Below are positions 35,060-43,323 of a DNA stretch of 64,000 nt, piece by piece. Every line of letters starts with the position of its first letter. The first letter of the stretch is position 1. A program made the position numbers and the translations under genes. This stretch comes from Desulfatirhabdium butyrativorans DSM 18734 (lineage in GTDB: Bacteria > Desulfobacterota > Desulfobacteria > Desulfobacterales > Desulfatirhabdiaceae): contig NZ_AUCU01000004.1 of NCBI RefSeq assembly GCF_000429925.1, positions 186,001 to 250,000 of the forward strand. The letters run 5' to 3'. The notes under the pieces are model-generated. The model was not told the DNA's origin, made no database searches, and saw nothing but the letters and a program-made list of their open reading frames with translations.

Positions 35060-36666
35060 TGCGGTATCTGGTATCCTTGCTCATCCTGATCGCCGGATGG
35101 AAGACGCTTTCGGTTAATCTGAACCTGGATATGCTTCCAGCGCCGGAGGATGTGGCCTCCAGCTTTTGGGCAACCAGTTGCACGAATGATTTCTGGATGC
35201 ATCTGGCCGCAAGCGGATTTCGGGTCGGAACGGCCTTGATTGCGGCCTGGATGATCGGGTTTCCGCTCGGCATTCTCATTGGTTTCGATCAGCGAATGGA
35301 TCGGGTCTTGAGTCCGATGGTGTTTCTGACCTATCCGATTCCCAAAATCGTTTTTCTGCCGGTGGTGCTCGTTCTTTTCGGATTGGGTGATTTTTCCCGG
35401 ATTTTCATCATCAGCCTGATCGTGGGCTATCAGATTCTCGTATCCTGCCGGGATTGTATCGTTCATTTGCCACGGCAATACGTGGTTTCGATCCGTTCCC
35501 TTGGTGGTGGCAGGTGGCAGACGTTTCGTCACGTGCTCGTTCCGGCGGCGCTCCCCGAAGGATTTACCTCCCTTCGGATCGGCGTGGGAACGGCCATTGC
35601 CGTACTCTTTTTCGTCGAATCCTTTGCTACCGAAACGGGACTCGGGTTTTTGATCATGGATGCCTGGGGACGATTCGACGGGAAGGGAATGTTCGTAGCC
35701 ATCATCGGGATGAGTCTGCTGGGTGTGGTGATGTATGAAGGGGTCAATCTGTTGGAGAAATATTTTTGTGAATGGAAACGGAAGGAAATGAAGGAAAACG
35801 CCTTGCCTTCGCCGGTGCTGCGATCGCTGCGGACCTATGGCCGAATGATCAAATTCAGCCACAGTATTTTTGCGGCGCCTTTCGCATTTTCCGCTCTCGT
35901 ACTGGCTTCCCGGATCGAGCCTATCGGGATTTCCCGGTTTTTCTGGATCCTGGTAGCCCTGGTTGCCGCGCGATCGGCAGCCATGGGCTTCAATCGAATC
36001 GTTGATCTCCGATACGATGCGCGCAACCCGAGAACGGCATCGCGGGAACTGCCGGCGGGAACCATCCGGCCTGCCGAGGCCGTTGCGTTCGTCGTTTTGT
36101 CTTCCATCGTATTTGTGATCGCAGCCGGCATGCTCAGTCGGTTGTGCGCGTTGCTGGCGCCTCCGGTTCTGGCTGTTCTCTTTTGTTACAGTTATACGAA
36201 ACGATTTACGGCGTGGTCTCATGTCTACCTGGGCTTCAGCATTTCCCTGGCCCCGCTTGGGGCATGGATTGCGGCCACAGGCCACTTCGAGCCCCGCATC
36301 GTGGTCCTGAGCCTGGCGTTGCTGACGTACATCGCAGGGTTCGATATTCTCTATGCCTGCCAGGACATGGATTTCGACAGACAAGTCGGCCTGATATCGA
36401 TCCCGGCCCGCTGGGGCGCCGAAAAGGCATTTCAAATTTCCACACTGCTGCATGTGCTGACGATGGCTTGTCTGCTCGCTCTGGCGGGATTGTTTCATCT
36501 GGGCTGGGCCTATCTCGTTTGTGTCGGCATCATTGCGGTCCTGCTGGTCATCGAACACCGGCTGGTCAAACCCGATGACCTGACCCATATCGATATCGCA
36601 TTTTTCCATATCAACAGCGTGGTCAGCGTGGTGTTGCTGGTCGGGGTATGGCTTGATCGGTTGTAG
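35059..36666 (+). CDS. Fusion of ABC permease (NitT/TauT type) and UbiA prenyltransferase
   Basis: Residues 1-about 245 are a binding-protein-dependent permease: several membrane helices and the EAA-type loop FRHVLVPAALPEGFTSLRIG (about 155-175). Residues about 255-535 are a UbiA-family aromatic prenyltransferase starting at LRTYGRMIKFSHSIFAAPF, with first Asp motif NRIVDLRYDARN (about 310) and second DILYACQDMDFDRQ (about 427), both needed for Mg-diphosphate binding. The join (EKYFCEWKRKEMKENALPSP) is in frame, without stop or shift. The permease half alone would normally end near CEWKR. The chain has about 13-15 membrane segments by eye. The UbiA half fits MqnP/UbiA, given ubiX and ubiD next. 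The start overlaps the ATPase gene. Confidence 0.88.
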   Translation: MRYLVSLLILIAGWKTLSVNLNLDMLPAPEDVASSFWATSCTNDFWMHLAASGFRVGTALIAAWMIGFPLGILIGFDQRMDRVLSPMVFLTYPIPKIVFLPVVLVLFGLGDFSRIFIISLIVGYQILVSCRDCIVHLPRQYVVSIRSLGGGRWQTFRHVLVPAALPEGFTSLRIGVGTAIAVLFFVESFATETGLGFLIMDAWGRFDGKGMFVAIIGMSLLGVVMYEGVNLLEKYFCEWKRKEMKENALPSPVLRSLRTYGRMIKFSHSIFAAPFAFSALVLASRIEPIGISRFFWILVALVAARSAAMGFNRIVDLRYDARNPRTASRELPAGTIRPAEAVAFVVLSSIVFVIAAGMLSRLCALLAPPVLAVLFCYSYTKRFTAWSHVYLGFSISLAPLGAWIAATGHFEPRIVVLSLALLTYIAGFDILYACQDMDFDRQVGLISIPARWGAEKAFQISTLLHVLTMACLLALAGLFHLGWAYLVCVGIIAVLLVIEHRLVKPDDLTHIDIAFFHINSVVSVVLLVGVWLDRL

Positions 36667-36827
36667 GAAGGCGGATGTGGCGTCAGGCTTCCGGATTCTT
36701 TGAACCGCAAAGGCGCAGAGAACGCAAAGGGGAAAACGGGTTGGATTCCGGCCTCCGCCGGAATACCGGCCGGGGAATTCTGCAACAGGATGGATTGCGG
36801 GCAAAAGCCCGCCTGAGTTGGATGCAT
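36667..36827. other. Gap between permease-UbiA and ubiX with small repeats
   Basis: Holds AACCGCAAAGGCGCAGAGAA (36703-36722), a CCGGCCTCCGCCGG palindrome (about 36742) and a hairpin GCGGGC-AAAA-GCCCGC (36797-36812) just before ubiX. No gene. Confidence 0.5.
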
Positions 36828-37448
36828 ATGCCAAAACGAATTGTCATTGGAATTTGCGGGGCATCGGGGGTGATTTACGGCATCCGGCTCATCCGGGAGC
36901 TGTTGAACCACCCCATCGAGGCCCATGTGATCGTCTCGGATGCGGGACGGCAGGTGATGGCACACGAGCTGAAAACGGGCGCACCGGTCGCAGAGATCGT
37001 CCAGAGGCTTTACCCCGGCGATTGGCATCCGGATGCCGTTTTCCAGGAACATCCCGTTTCGAGTTTTTTCGAGGCTCCTGCGAGCGGTTCCTTCCGGCAT
37101 GACGGCATGGTCATTGCGCCCTGCTCCATGAAAACGGCTGCCGCCGTTGCTTGCGGTTATGCGGAAAACCTCATTCATCGCGCGGCGGACATCTGCCTCA
37201 AGGAACATCGCAAACTCGTCCTTGTACCGCGAGAAACCCCGTTGAGCCTCATTCATCTGCAGAATCTCCTGCGGCTGGCCGAGGCGGGCGCTGTCATTCT
37301 GCCGCCTGCACCCGGGTTTTACCGCCATCCCGAAACGGTCGGCGATATGATCGATTTTGTCGTCGGCCGAATTCTCGATCAGTTGCACCTTCCCCAAACC
37401 CTCGTTCAGGAGTGGGCCAGTGAAACCGTCGGCACATCAGCGATTTGA
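36828..37448 (+). CDS. ubiX: UbiX family flavin prenyltransferase
   Basis: UbiX makes prenylated FMN, the cofactor UbiD needs. N-terminal RIVIGICGASGVIYGIRLI is the FMN/phosphate loop, HDGMVIAPCSMKTAAAVACG holds the conserved CSMKT motif, and VPRETPLSLIHLQN is the family C-terminal motif. The start at ATG 36828 gives 206 residues; extending to 36675 would add repeat-derived sequence. Its stop lies inside the start of ubiD. With the UbiA half upstream it forms a prenylation and decarboxylation set. Confidence 0.95.
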   Translation: MPKRIVIGICGASGVIYGIRLIRELLNHPIEAHVIVSDAGRQVMAHELKTGAPVAEIVQRLYPGDWHPDAVFQEHPVSSFFEAPASGSFRHDGMVIAPCSMKTAAAVACGYAENLIHRAADICLKEHRKLVLVPRETPLSLIHLQNLLRLAEAGAVILPPAPGFYRHPETVGDMIDFVVGRILDQLHLPQTLVQEWASETVGTSAI

Positions 37449-39243
37449 CAATCTGGGGTCATACATTCAGGCCCTTGACAGGGCCGGAGAACTCCGGACC
37501 GTTTCCGATCCGGTATCGGCCCATCTGGAAATCAGCCGATATACGGATGCGGAATCCAAAAGCCCTGGAGGTGGAAAAGCACTGTTCTTTCCACGGGTGA
37601 CCGGATCGGCGTTTCCGGTGGCCACGAATCTGTTCGGAAGTTACAGACGGATCGGTATGGCCCTCGGTGTCGAGCGGATCGACGACCTTGCCGGCCGGCT
37701 CAAGGCGCTGATTACCATGAAACCGCCGAAGGGCTTGCGTGACATGCTGCAACTGCTGTCCACAGCGCTTCAATTCACATCTTTTTTCCCCCGGCGCTTC
37801 AGGGGGAAAACACCCCCATGCCAGGAAGTGGTGCATCTGGGCGATGCAGCCGATTTGCGCAGGCTCCCTGTCCTGCACTGCTGGCCCGGGGACGGCGGTC
37901 CCTTCATCACCCTGCCGCTGGTCTTTACGAAAAGTCTTGTCAACGGCGTTCGTAATGTCGGGATGTACCGGATGCAGGTCTATGACGAGCGAACGACGGG
38001 CATGCATTGGCACATCCACAAGGACGGATCGAGCAATTTTTCCGAATATCGAAAGGCAGGAAAACGGATGCCGGTTGCAGTCGCCATCGGCGCCGATCCG
38101 GCAACCATATACGCCGCAACGGCACCCATGCCACGGCACGCAGACGAGCTGCTCCTGGCGGGTTTCATCCGGAATCATCCGGTGGTGCTGACCAAATGCC
38201 TGACGGTCGATCTTGAAGTGCCCGCGGAGGCGGAGTTTGTCATCGAGGGGACGGTCGATCCGCAAGAGCTGCGTATCGAAGGCCCATTCGGCGATCATAC
38301 CGGGTATTACTCCCTGGCCGATCTTTACCCGGTATTCCGGGTGAGCGCCATTACACATCGAAGAAGACCTGTCTATTGTGCGACGCTTGTGGGCAGGCCT
38401 CCGATGGAGGATTGTTATTTAGCAAAGGTGACGGAACGGCTTTTTTTACCGCTGCTGCAGATGGTGTTTCCGGAAATCGTCAATTACTGGCTGCCCTGGG
38501 AAGGCGTGTTTCACAACATCGTGGTGGTGGCGATCGAAAAAGCCTACCCGCTGCACGCCCAGAAGACCATGAGCGGCCTGTGGGGACAGGGGCAGATGAG
38601 TTTTTGCAAGGCCATCGTGGTGGTGGATCACGACGTCGATCCGACGGATGAAACCCGGGTGTTTTCGGTGCTGATGGCCTTGCTCGATGTGGAGACGGAT
38701 ATCACCATCAACCGCGGCATTCTCGATGCTCTCGATCATTCTTCTCCGACGCCGCATTATGGCAACAAGATCGGCATCGACCTGACCCGGCGGATTGCCG
38801 GTGAGCTTCCCAGAAAGGCGTTGGATAGAGGCGTAATGGCGCCGCTGGATCGGGAGAAAATCGCCCATGGATTTTCGGATATTGTCGGTGTGCGGCGCTG
38901 GCGGGAGGTTGCCGTTCCGAACGGGGTGAATCGAAAAGTATTTCTGGCGGCTGTGGAAAAGCCCGGAGATCGATCGGGGAGGTGGTATGCCGAGCAATTG
39001 ATGACGGCGGAGCGGCTCTCCGGAATCGATATGTTTGTTCTTTACGATATGGATATCGATCTGGCTGACAACAGCCTGATACTGTGGAAGCTTTTCAATA
39101 ACACCGATCCGGGAAGGGATCTGATGATCCGGGAGGGCAGGGCGGTCATCGATGCCTGCAAGAAAGACGCATCCGACGGTCATCACCGGGAATGGCCCGA
39201 AGAGCTGCACTTCGATGATTTCGCAAAAAGCCCATCGGTATGA
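37420..39243 (+). CDS. ubiD: UbiD family decarboxylase, long menaquinone (MqnL-like) type
   Basis: Decarboxylates aromatic or alpha,beta-unsaturated acids with prenyl-FMN. RGKTPPCQEV and the signature IEGPFGDHTGYYSLADLYPV are clear; the conserved E-R-E residues lie around MHWHIHKDGSSNF and GPFGDHTGYY. The length of 607 residues resembles the long menaquinone forms, such as that of Helicobacter (over 600), rather than E. coli UbiD (497). The start is GTG 37420 with AGGAG seven bases upstream, overlapping ubiX by 29 bases. The likely substrate is a prenylated naphthoate in the futalosine route (inference); no mqnA-E are in the window. Confidence 0.93.
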   Translation: MKPSAHQRFDNLGSYIQALDRAGELRTVSDPVSAHLEISRYTDAESKSPGGGKALFFPRVTGSAFPVATNLFGSYRRIGMALGVERIDDLAGRLKALITMKPPKGLRDMLQLLSTALQFTSFFPRRFRGKTPPCQEVVHLGDAADLRRLPVLHCWPGDGGPFITLPLVFTKSLVNGVRNVGMYRMQVYDERTTGMHWHIHKDGSSNFSEYRKAGKRMPVAVAIGADPATIYAATAPMPRHADELLLAGFIRNHPVVLTKCLTVDLEVPAEAEFVIEGTVDPQELRIEGPFGDHTGYYSLADLYPVFRVSAITHRRRPVYCATLVGRPPMEDCYLAKVTERLFLPLLQMVFPEIVNYWLPWEGVFHNIVVVAIEKAYPLHAQKTMSGLWGQGQMSFCKAIVVVDHDVDPTDETRVFSVLMALLDVETDITINRGILDALDHSSPTPHYGNKIGIDLTRRIAGELPRKALDRGVMAPLDREKIAHGFSDIVGVRRWREVAVPNGVNRKVFLAAVEKPGDRSGRWYAEQLMTAERLSGIDMFVLYDMDIDLADNSLILWKLFNNTDPGRDLMIREGRAVIDACKKDASDGHHREWPEELHFDDFAKSPSV

Positions 39244-39251
39244 AATGCGCC

Positions 39252-39479
39252 GCATGGGAGCGGGTCGCTTTTGCTCCGCAGCGGAAAAACTCAGCCGCCC
39301 GATCTCGTAGGGTCGGGCATTTGACCCGTCTTCGACAGTCATTGCAAGTAATTGAAAAGGGGTTGTTTTGAGCGTATTTCGATTGAGGAAAAATGCCCGT
39401 CCCAATCACGCCTTTGGCGTGATCTCCGGCGGCTTCAAACACGTTTCCGCTGCATCACAAAAGCGACCCGCTCCCATGC
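39252..39479. mobile_element. MITE-like element with 22-bp perfect terminal inverted repeats
   Basis: Left end 39252-39273 starts GCATGGGAGCGGGTCGCTTT; right end 39458-39479 is its exact reverse complement, ending CCGCTCCCATGC. The 228-base unit has no coding capacity and contains a second hairpin around CCGCCCGATCTCGTAGGGTC (about 39297). It fills the gap between ubiD and the DUF3786 gene. The surrounding 309-base gap has no other feature. No clear target duplication is visible at the ends. Confidence 0.7.
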
Positions 39480-39552
39480 TCAGACCTTGCAACAACGGAA
39501 AATCGGGGGTGGAGCGGCTTTTTGCGTTTCCATCTGCGTTGAGGGGTGAATC

Positions 39553-40470
39553 ATGGCGACAGGAGCATGCGGCATTTCGTGCGATGTCTGCCGGTTGTTC
39601 GTGACGGGGGTGTGCGGCACCTGCGGCGCCGGAACGAGCTGGGAGGCCAGCGCCAAGATGGCGGTGCAGGAGCGGCTGTTCGATCAGCCCTGCCCGATTC
39701 TATCCTGCGCTCAGATGAACCGTGTCGGTTACTGCAACCGGGACTGCGATGCCTTTCCCTGCGAAATCTATCAACAAGGGCCTTACCCGTTCAGCCAGGG
39801 GTATCTTTCCATGCAAGCCAGAAGAAGAAACACATCCGCAGACAGCTCGGTGCTGCCGGGCTCGTCCTTGAATGTTCCGGATGAATACTGGGAGCGGTTG
39901 CAGCAGGCCGATCGGGGTGAGCTGTTCCAACGCGCGTTGGCCCGGCCGGTCGGTGAGGGCCGGGATATCGCCATCGATTTTCTCGACGACGAAATCCGGG
40001 TCGATGTGCAGCAGAAGCTGATCTTGCGCAGAAGTGCGGATGGCTGGATCCCCGTAACGGGTTTTCTGATCCGGCTTCTGACAACGCTCTATCTGATGCA
40101 TGCCGAGGAAAGTCCTGTGGCAAACGACTGGATCGGCGTGCAGCAACTGAAGGACGCGCATTTCTTCCAGGGGCCGCACGCATTGAACCTTTCACCGGTA
40201 CTCGCACGGTTCGGCCACGACCCGGAAGGTTTTTCCAGCAGGTGTGCGGCGCTGGGCGGGGTACCCATCCAAATGGCGGATGTGGCTTTCCGGCTGAGGC
40301 CCTTTCCGAGGATTCCCCTGGTGTATCTGTTGTGGAAAGGGGATGAGGAATTTCCGGCCCGACTGTCCGTTCTCTTCGATCGTTCCATTGAGCGGCACTT
40401 TGCAGCGGATGCCATCTGGGGGCTGGTGAACCTGATGACGGATCTTCTGGTCAGGGGGGAGATCCGCTGA
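39553..40470 (+). CDS. DUF3786 family protein with N-terminal Cys-rich segment
   Basis: The first 75 residues are Cys-rich (CGISCDVCRLFVTGVCGTCG and later CPILSCAQ, CNRDCDAFPCEIY), like DUF3795 and related zinc or Fe-S modules. The rest is a DUF3786 domain: LYLMHAEESPVANDWIGVQQ, FFQGPHALNLSPVLARFG, GGVPIQMADVAFRLRPFPRI and VYLLWKGDEEFPA. DUF3786 is found mostly in anaerobes and is often fused to or next to Fe-S proteins; its function is unknown. The length is 305 residues, ATG start. It is preceded by the MITE-like element and is monocistronic by position. Confidence 0.85.
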   Translation: MATGACGISCDVCRLFVTGVCGTCGAGTSWEASAKMAVQERLFDQPCPILSCAQMNRVGYCNRDCDAFPCEIYQQGPYPFSQGYLSMQARRRNTSADSSVLPGSSLNVPDEYWERLQQADRGELFQRALARPVGEGRDIAIDFLDDEIRVDVQQKLILRRSADGWIPVTGFLIRLLTTLYLMHAEESPVANDWIGVQQLKDAHFFQGPHALNLSPVLARFGHDPEGFSSRCAALGGVPIQMADVAFRLRPFPRIPLVYLLWKGDEEFPARLSVLFDRSIERHFAADAIWGLVNLMTDLLVRGEIR

Positions 40471-40791
40471 AGCGGCAGTCGGCAGTGGGCAGTGTGGCCG
40501 GTCATTTCTCTGACGGCCGGAAATGACAAAACGCATTTTCCTCTTCATTATCATTGCCCTCATCGTTGCCCTCATCGTTGTCGTTGTCGTTATCGTTATC
40601 GTTGTCGTAATCGTAATCGTAATCGTAACTCCCCGGGCCCGTCACTCCGGCTTTCGCCTAAATGATGGCCAGATTTTTATCGCTGAGGGTGGCGACGAGG
40701 CAATGCGTATCGATCAGTGAGCAGGGCAGCGCATAAATCGCCAGCGCCGCAAGACGTTCTTTCGCGATCCGTTCAACCTGTTGTGAAGTGC
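40471..40791. other. Intergenic region with GGGCAGT words and hexanucleotide tract
   Basis: Begins with GGCAGTCGGCAGTGGGCAGT (40473-40492), then hexanucleotide tract copy 2. Between 40658 and about 40795 the minus strand has an open frame (ERIAKERLAALAIYALPCSL, then IDTHCLVATLSDKNLAII, stop at 40658) that looks protein-like but has no start; I do not recognise it. Confidence 0.45.
40563..40650 (+). repeat. Hexanucleotide TCGTTG/TCGTAA tract with GGGCCCGTCA flank, copy 2
   Basis: TCGTTG and TCGTTA units followed by TCGTAA units, then CCCCGGGCCCGTCACTCCGG and CTTTCGCC. Same order and flank as copy 1. Confidence 0.85.
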
Positions 40792-41352
40792 TTACCGCTC
40801 GAGCCAGCGGAGGATTTCGGCAAGGGGGATCCTTTCGGGGAGCCGGGCCGCAACCTCCTGCAGGAAATGGTCATTGATTCGAATCAGGTACTCGTTCATT
40901 CTGTCGAGATCGATGAGCATTGCTGCCGGGAAACGGCTCATGCCGCCAAAATTCCTGGGGCAATGAACGAGCCGCTTTTCGCCTTCCTCCTCAACCAGAA
41001 AGGCCATGCCCTGGGTGCGGCAGATCAGGGGACGAACCGGGTAGATGCGGCAGCGGTGCTGGTGCAGGAATGGGCACGGTGAAGCCGTTGGCGTTGATTC
41101 CGAATGCTGCATAATGCCATGGATTTTCTCCCAATCCGGTAACCGGGAAGGATCGAGGTGGCGGGCGATCTGAACGGCCTCGACTGGCAGCACGCCGATC
41201 GCCTCGCAACAGGCATCGCAGCCGTCATGGCAGGTGATGGCCGCGCCGGCCTCCTTCGTGATGGTTCGGCAGATGGCATCGATTCGCTCGATCAGGTTGC
41301 GATAAGGGGCCAGGGCAGCCTCGATGGATTCGATGGTTTGCGGATGTTTCAT
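40792..41352 (-). CDS. YkgJ family cysteine cluster protein
   Basis: A 186-residue protein with the zinc/Fe-S-type cluster of the YkgJ (CxxxCxxCC) family: TCHDGCDACCEAI near residues 38-50 and CPFLHQHRCRIYPVRPLICR further on. The family probably binds a metal cluster; function unknown. The C-terminal half is helical. It runs opposite to the DUF3786 gene and divergently from the oxidase gene downstream. ATG start (MKHPQTIESIEAALAPY). Confidence 0.88.
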   Translation of the reverse strand: MKHPQTIESIEAALAPYRNLIERIDAICRTITKEAGAAITCHDGCDACCEAIGVLPVEAVQIARHLDPSRLPDWEKIHGIMQHSESTPTASPCPFLHQHRCRIYPVRPLICRTQGMAFLVEEEGEKRLVHCPRNFGGMSRFPAAMLIDLDRMNEYLIRINDHFLQEVAARLPERIPLAEILRWLER

Positions 41353-41528
41353 GAATGCCTATAAGCAGAGGATTTGTGCGGTGGATGTCGCCACCCCCGT
41401 CGATGAAATGTCAATGGAAACGATGCACCTACAAAATCAAAGCGTTCTCATCCACCTCTTAACCCTTAAAACTTAACCCTTAACCCTTTTCCCTGATTTG
41501 AATTTTCACGATAAAGGAACCACATCTC

Positions 41529-42905
41529 ATGAACGAACTCTTGGCCCAACACACCGCTTTTTTCAAGGAACTGGTCGGTTCCGAGCGATTTTCCACCGGG
41601 ACATCCCATCGTGAGCTGCATGTGCGGGATATTTCCGCCCATCACGGCAGCCTGCCTGCAGGGGTCATTTTTCCGGTGACAACCGATGAGGTCGCCAAAA
41701 TACTCGCCTTTTGTTACGGAAACGACATACCGATGACGCCCTGGGGGGCGGGAACCAGCACGGAAGGCAACCCTGTTCCGGTGTGCGGCGGACTGGTCAT
41801 CGATCTGACCCTGATGAACCGGGTCATCGCCATTCGACCGGCGGATCTGCAGGCCGATGTCGAGCCCGGAGTTCTGCGCAAGGAATTGAACCGTCAGGCA
41901 GGTCAGTTCGGCCTGTTTTTCCCGCCCGATCCGGGGGCGGATGCCACCATCGGCGGCATGATCGCCAACAACGCATCGGGCGTTCAGACGGTCAAGTATG
42001 GCGCGACCAGAGACAACGTGCTGCGGCTTGTCGCCGTTCTGCCGCATGGGGAAGTCATTCATACGGGGTGCAAGGCCCCGAAATCCTCATCCGGCTACGA
42101 TCTGACCCGGCTCTTCATCGGATCGGAGGGGACACTGGGCATCGTCACCGAAATTACGGTCAAGCTATCGGGCATTCCGGCGCTTCGGATGGCGGCAACC
42201 ATCCAGTTCCCGGATCTGGCAAGCGCCTCCCAGGCCGTCGGCATCCTGATCGGATCGGGGCTCGGACCAGCGGCCCTCGAATTGCTGCCGCCGGGGCTGA
42301 TCTGTCTGATGAACCGGGAAAAGGGGCTTGGACTTGCCGAAGTGCCGACCCTGTTCTGCGAATTTCATGGATCGAGCGATCCGGTCATCGAGGAGACGGC
42401 CGCACTCGCCAGGGAACTATGCGAGGAATGCGGCGCGGTCGGGTTCCGCCACGCCAGTGACGAGGCCGGAAGAACCGCCCTGTGGCGGGCCCGTCACGAA
42501 GCGTGGGAAACCATCCACCGGGCTCATCCGGGCCTCGAGAGTCTGATCGTCGATGCGGCGGTGCCCATTTCCGCTTATCCCGAAATGGTGGTTTTCGCCC
42601 AGAGCGCCGTCGATCGGGCGGGCGTGATCGGTTATGTCTTCGGGCACGCCGGAGACGGCAACCTTCACGTCGTTCTGGTGGGCGATATCCGGGATGAATC
42701 GGCGTGGGCGAAACTGGAGGCCGTGAACCATGCCATCGTGGAAGAGGCGATCCGAAAAGACGGCACCTGCACGGGAGAGCATGGGATCGGCATCGGAAAG
42801 CGCAAGTTCATGCCGCTCGAGCACGGCGCCTCCTACGAGTGGATGCGGCGGATCAAGACCCTTTTCGATCCGAAGGGCTTGATGAATCCCGGAAAAATTT
42901 TCTGA
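41529..42905 (+). CDS. FAD-linked oxidase, GlcD/D-lactate dehydrogenase family
   Basis: Oxidises 2-hydroxyacids such as D-lactate or glycolate. The FAD-binding PCMH domain contains TPWGAGTSTEGNPVPVCGG and GADATIGGMIANNASGVQTV, the Gly-rich GSEGTLGIVTEITVKL, and the C-terminal cap has the metal-binding GHAGDGNLHVVLVGD and ends with GTCTGEHGIGIGKRKF and NPGKIF, all diagnostic. The 458 residues are typical. No Fe-S GlcF-like partner is adjacent, and the electron acceptor is unknown. An AAAGGAA site lies in front of the ATG. A terminator follows after 110 bases. Confidence 0.92.
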   Translation: MNELLAQHTAFFKELVGSERFSTGTSHRELHVRDISAHHGSLPAGVIFPVTTDEVAKILAFCYGNDIPMTPWGAGTSTEGNPVPVCGGLVIDLTLMNRVIAIRPADLQADVEPGVLRKELNRQAGQFGLFFPPDPGADATIGGMIANNASGVQTVKYGATRDNVLRLVAVLPHGEVIHTGCKAPKSSSGYDLTRLFIGSEGTLGIVTEITVKLSGIPALRMAATIQFPDLASASQAVGILIGSGLGPAALELLPPGLICLMNREKGLGLAEVPTLFCEFHGSSDPVIEETAALARELCEECGAVGFRHASDEAGRTALWRARHEAWETIHRAHPGLESLIVDAAVPISAYPEMVVFAQSAVDRAGVIGYVFGHAGDGNLHVVLVGDIRDESAWAKLEAVNHAIVEEAIRKDGTCTGEHGIGIGKRKFMPLEHGASYEWMRRIKTLFDPKGLMNPGKIF

Positions 42906-43015
42906 CGGCAGCGCTGTTTCTGAAGTTGCAGGTGAAATTCCCCGACGCATCGGATGGGCGCATGGCAAGAGCTGTAAAAAAGGCACAAGGAGCTGCCGCT
43001 GTCTCGGATTTCGCC

Positions 43016-43041
43016 AACGGCGGCAGATGGCGCCGTTTTTT
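43016..43041 (+). terminator. Intrinsic terminator downstream of the FAD oxidase
   Basis: AACGGCG (43016-43022), 8-base loop, CGCCGTT (43031-43037), with the run TTTTTT to 43041. It serves the plus-strand oxidase; the gap 42906-43125 holds nothing else recognised. Confidence 0.65.
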
Positions 43042-43125
43042 GCTGGGGCTCACGATCCTTCTGTGACCCGCTTTTCTCCACCAAGTTCACAGGCCGATGA
43101 TTGGGGTTCTCTGTGGTTCTGGGTG

Positions 43126-43323
43126 TCATGCCCGCACACCCGGTGTATCGCCTGTCGTGCGATCAAAAGCTTCAACCGCCCGTCGGGGAAGCTGATCGGT
43201 CAGAAACGACTCGATTTCCCGGTACCGCAGGTGCAGCAGCCGGTAAATGCCAAAATCCAGGTCCGCCAGTTCAAGCTGAAACAGGTCCTGTAAAAATGCC
43301 TGAAATTTTTCCAGTGCGGTCAT
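43126..43323 (-). pseudogene. N-terminal stub of a DNA methyltransferase (Eco57I/type III-like)
   Basis: The 65-residue frame begins MTALEKFQAFLQDLFQLELA then DLDFGIYRLLHLRYREIESF, which matches the N-terminus of large adenine-specific methyltransferases of type III or Eco57I class. The following DPPY and SAM motifs are absent: the frame ends at TTGDTPGVRA and a stop. The ATG overlaps the stop of the AAA-ATPase gene (ATGA). It is a truncated relic or a short truncated peptide; the normal protein is several hundred residues. Confidence 0.65.
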
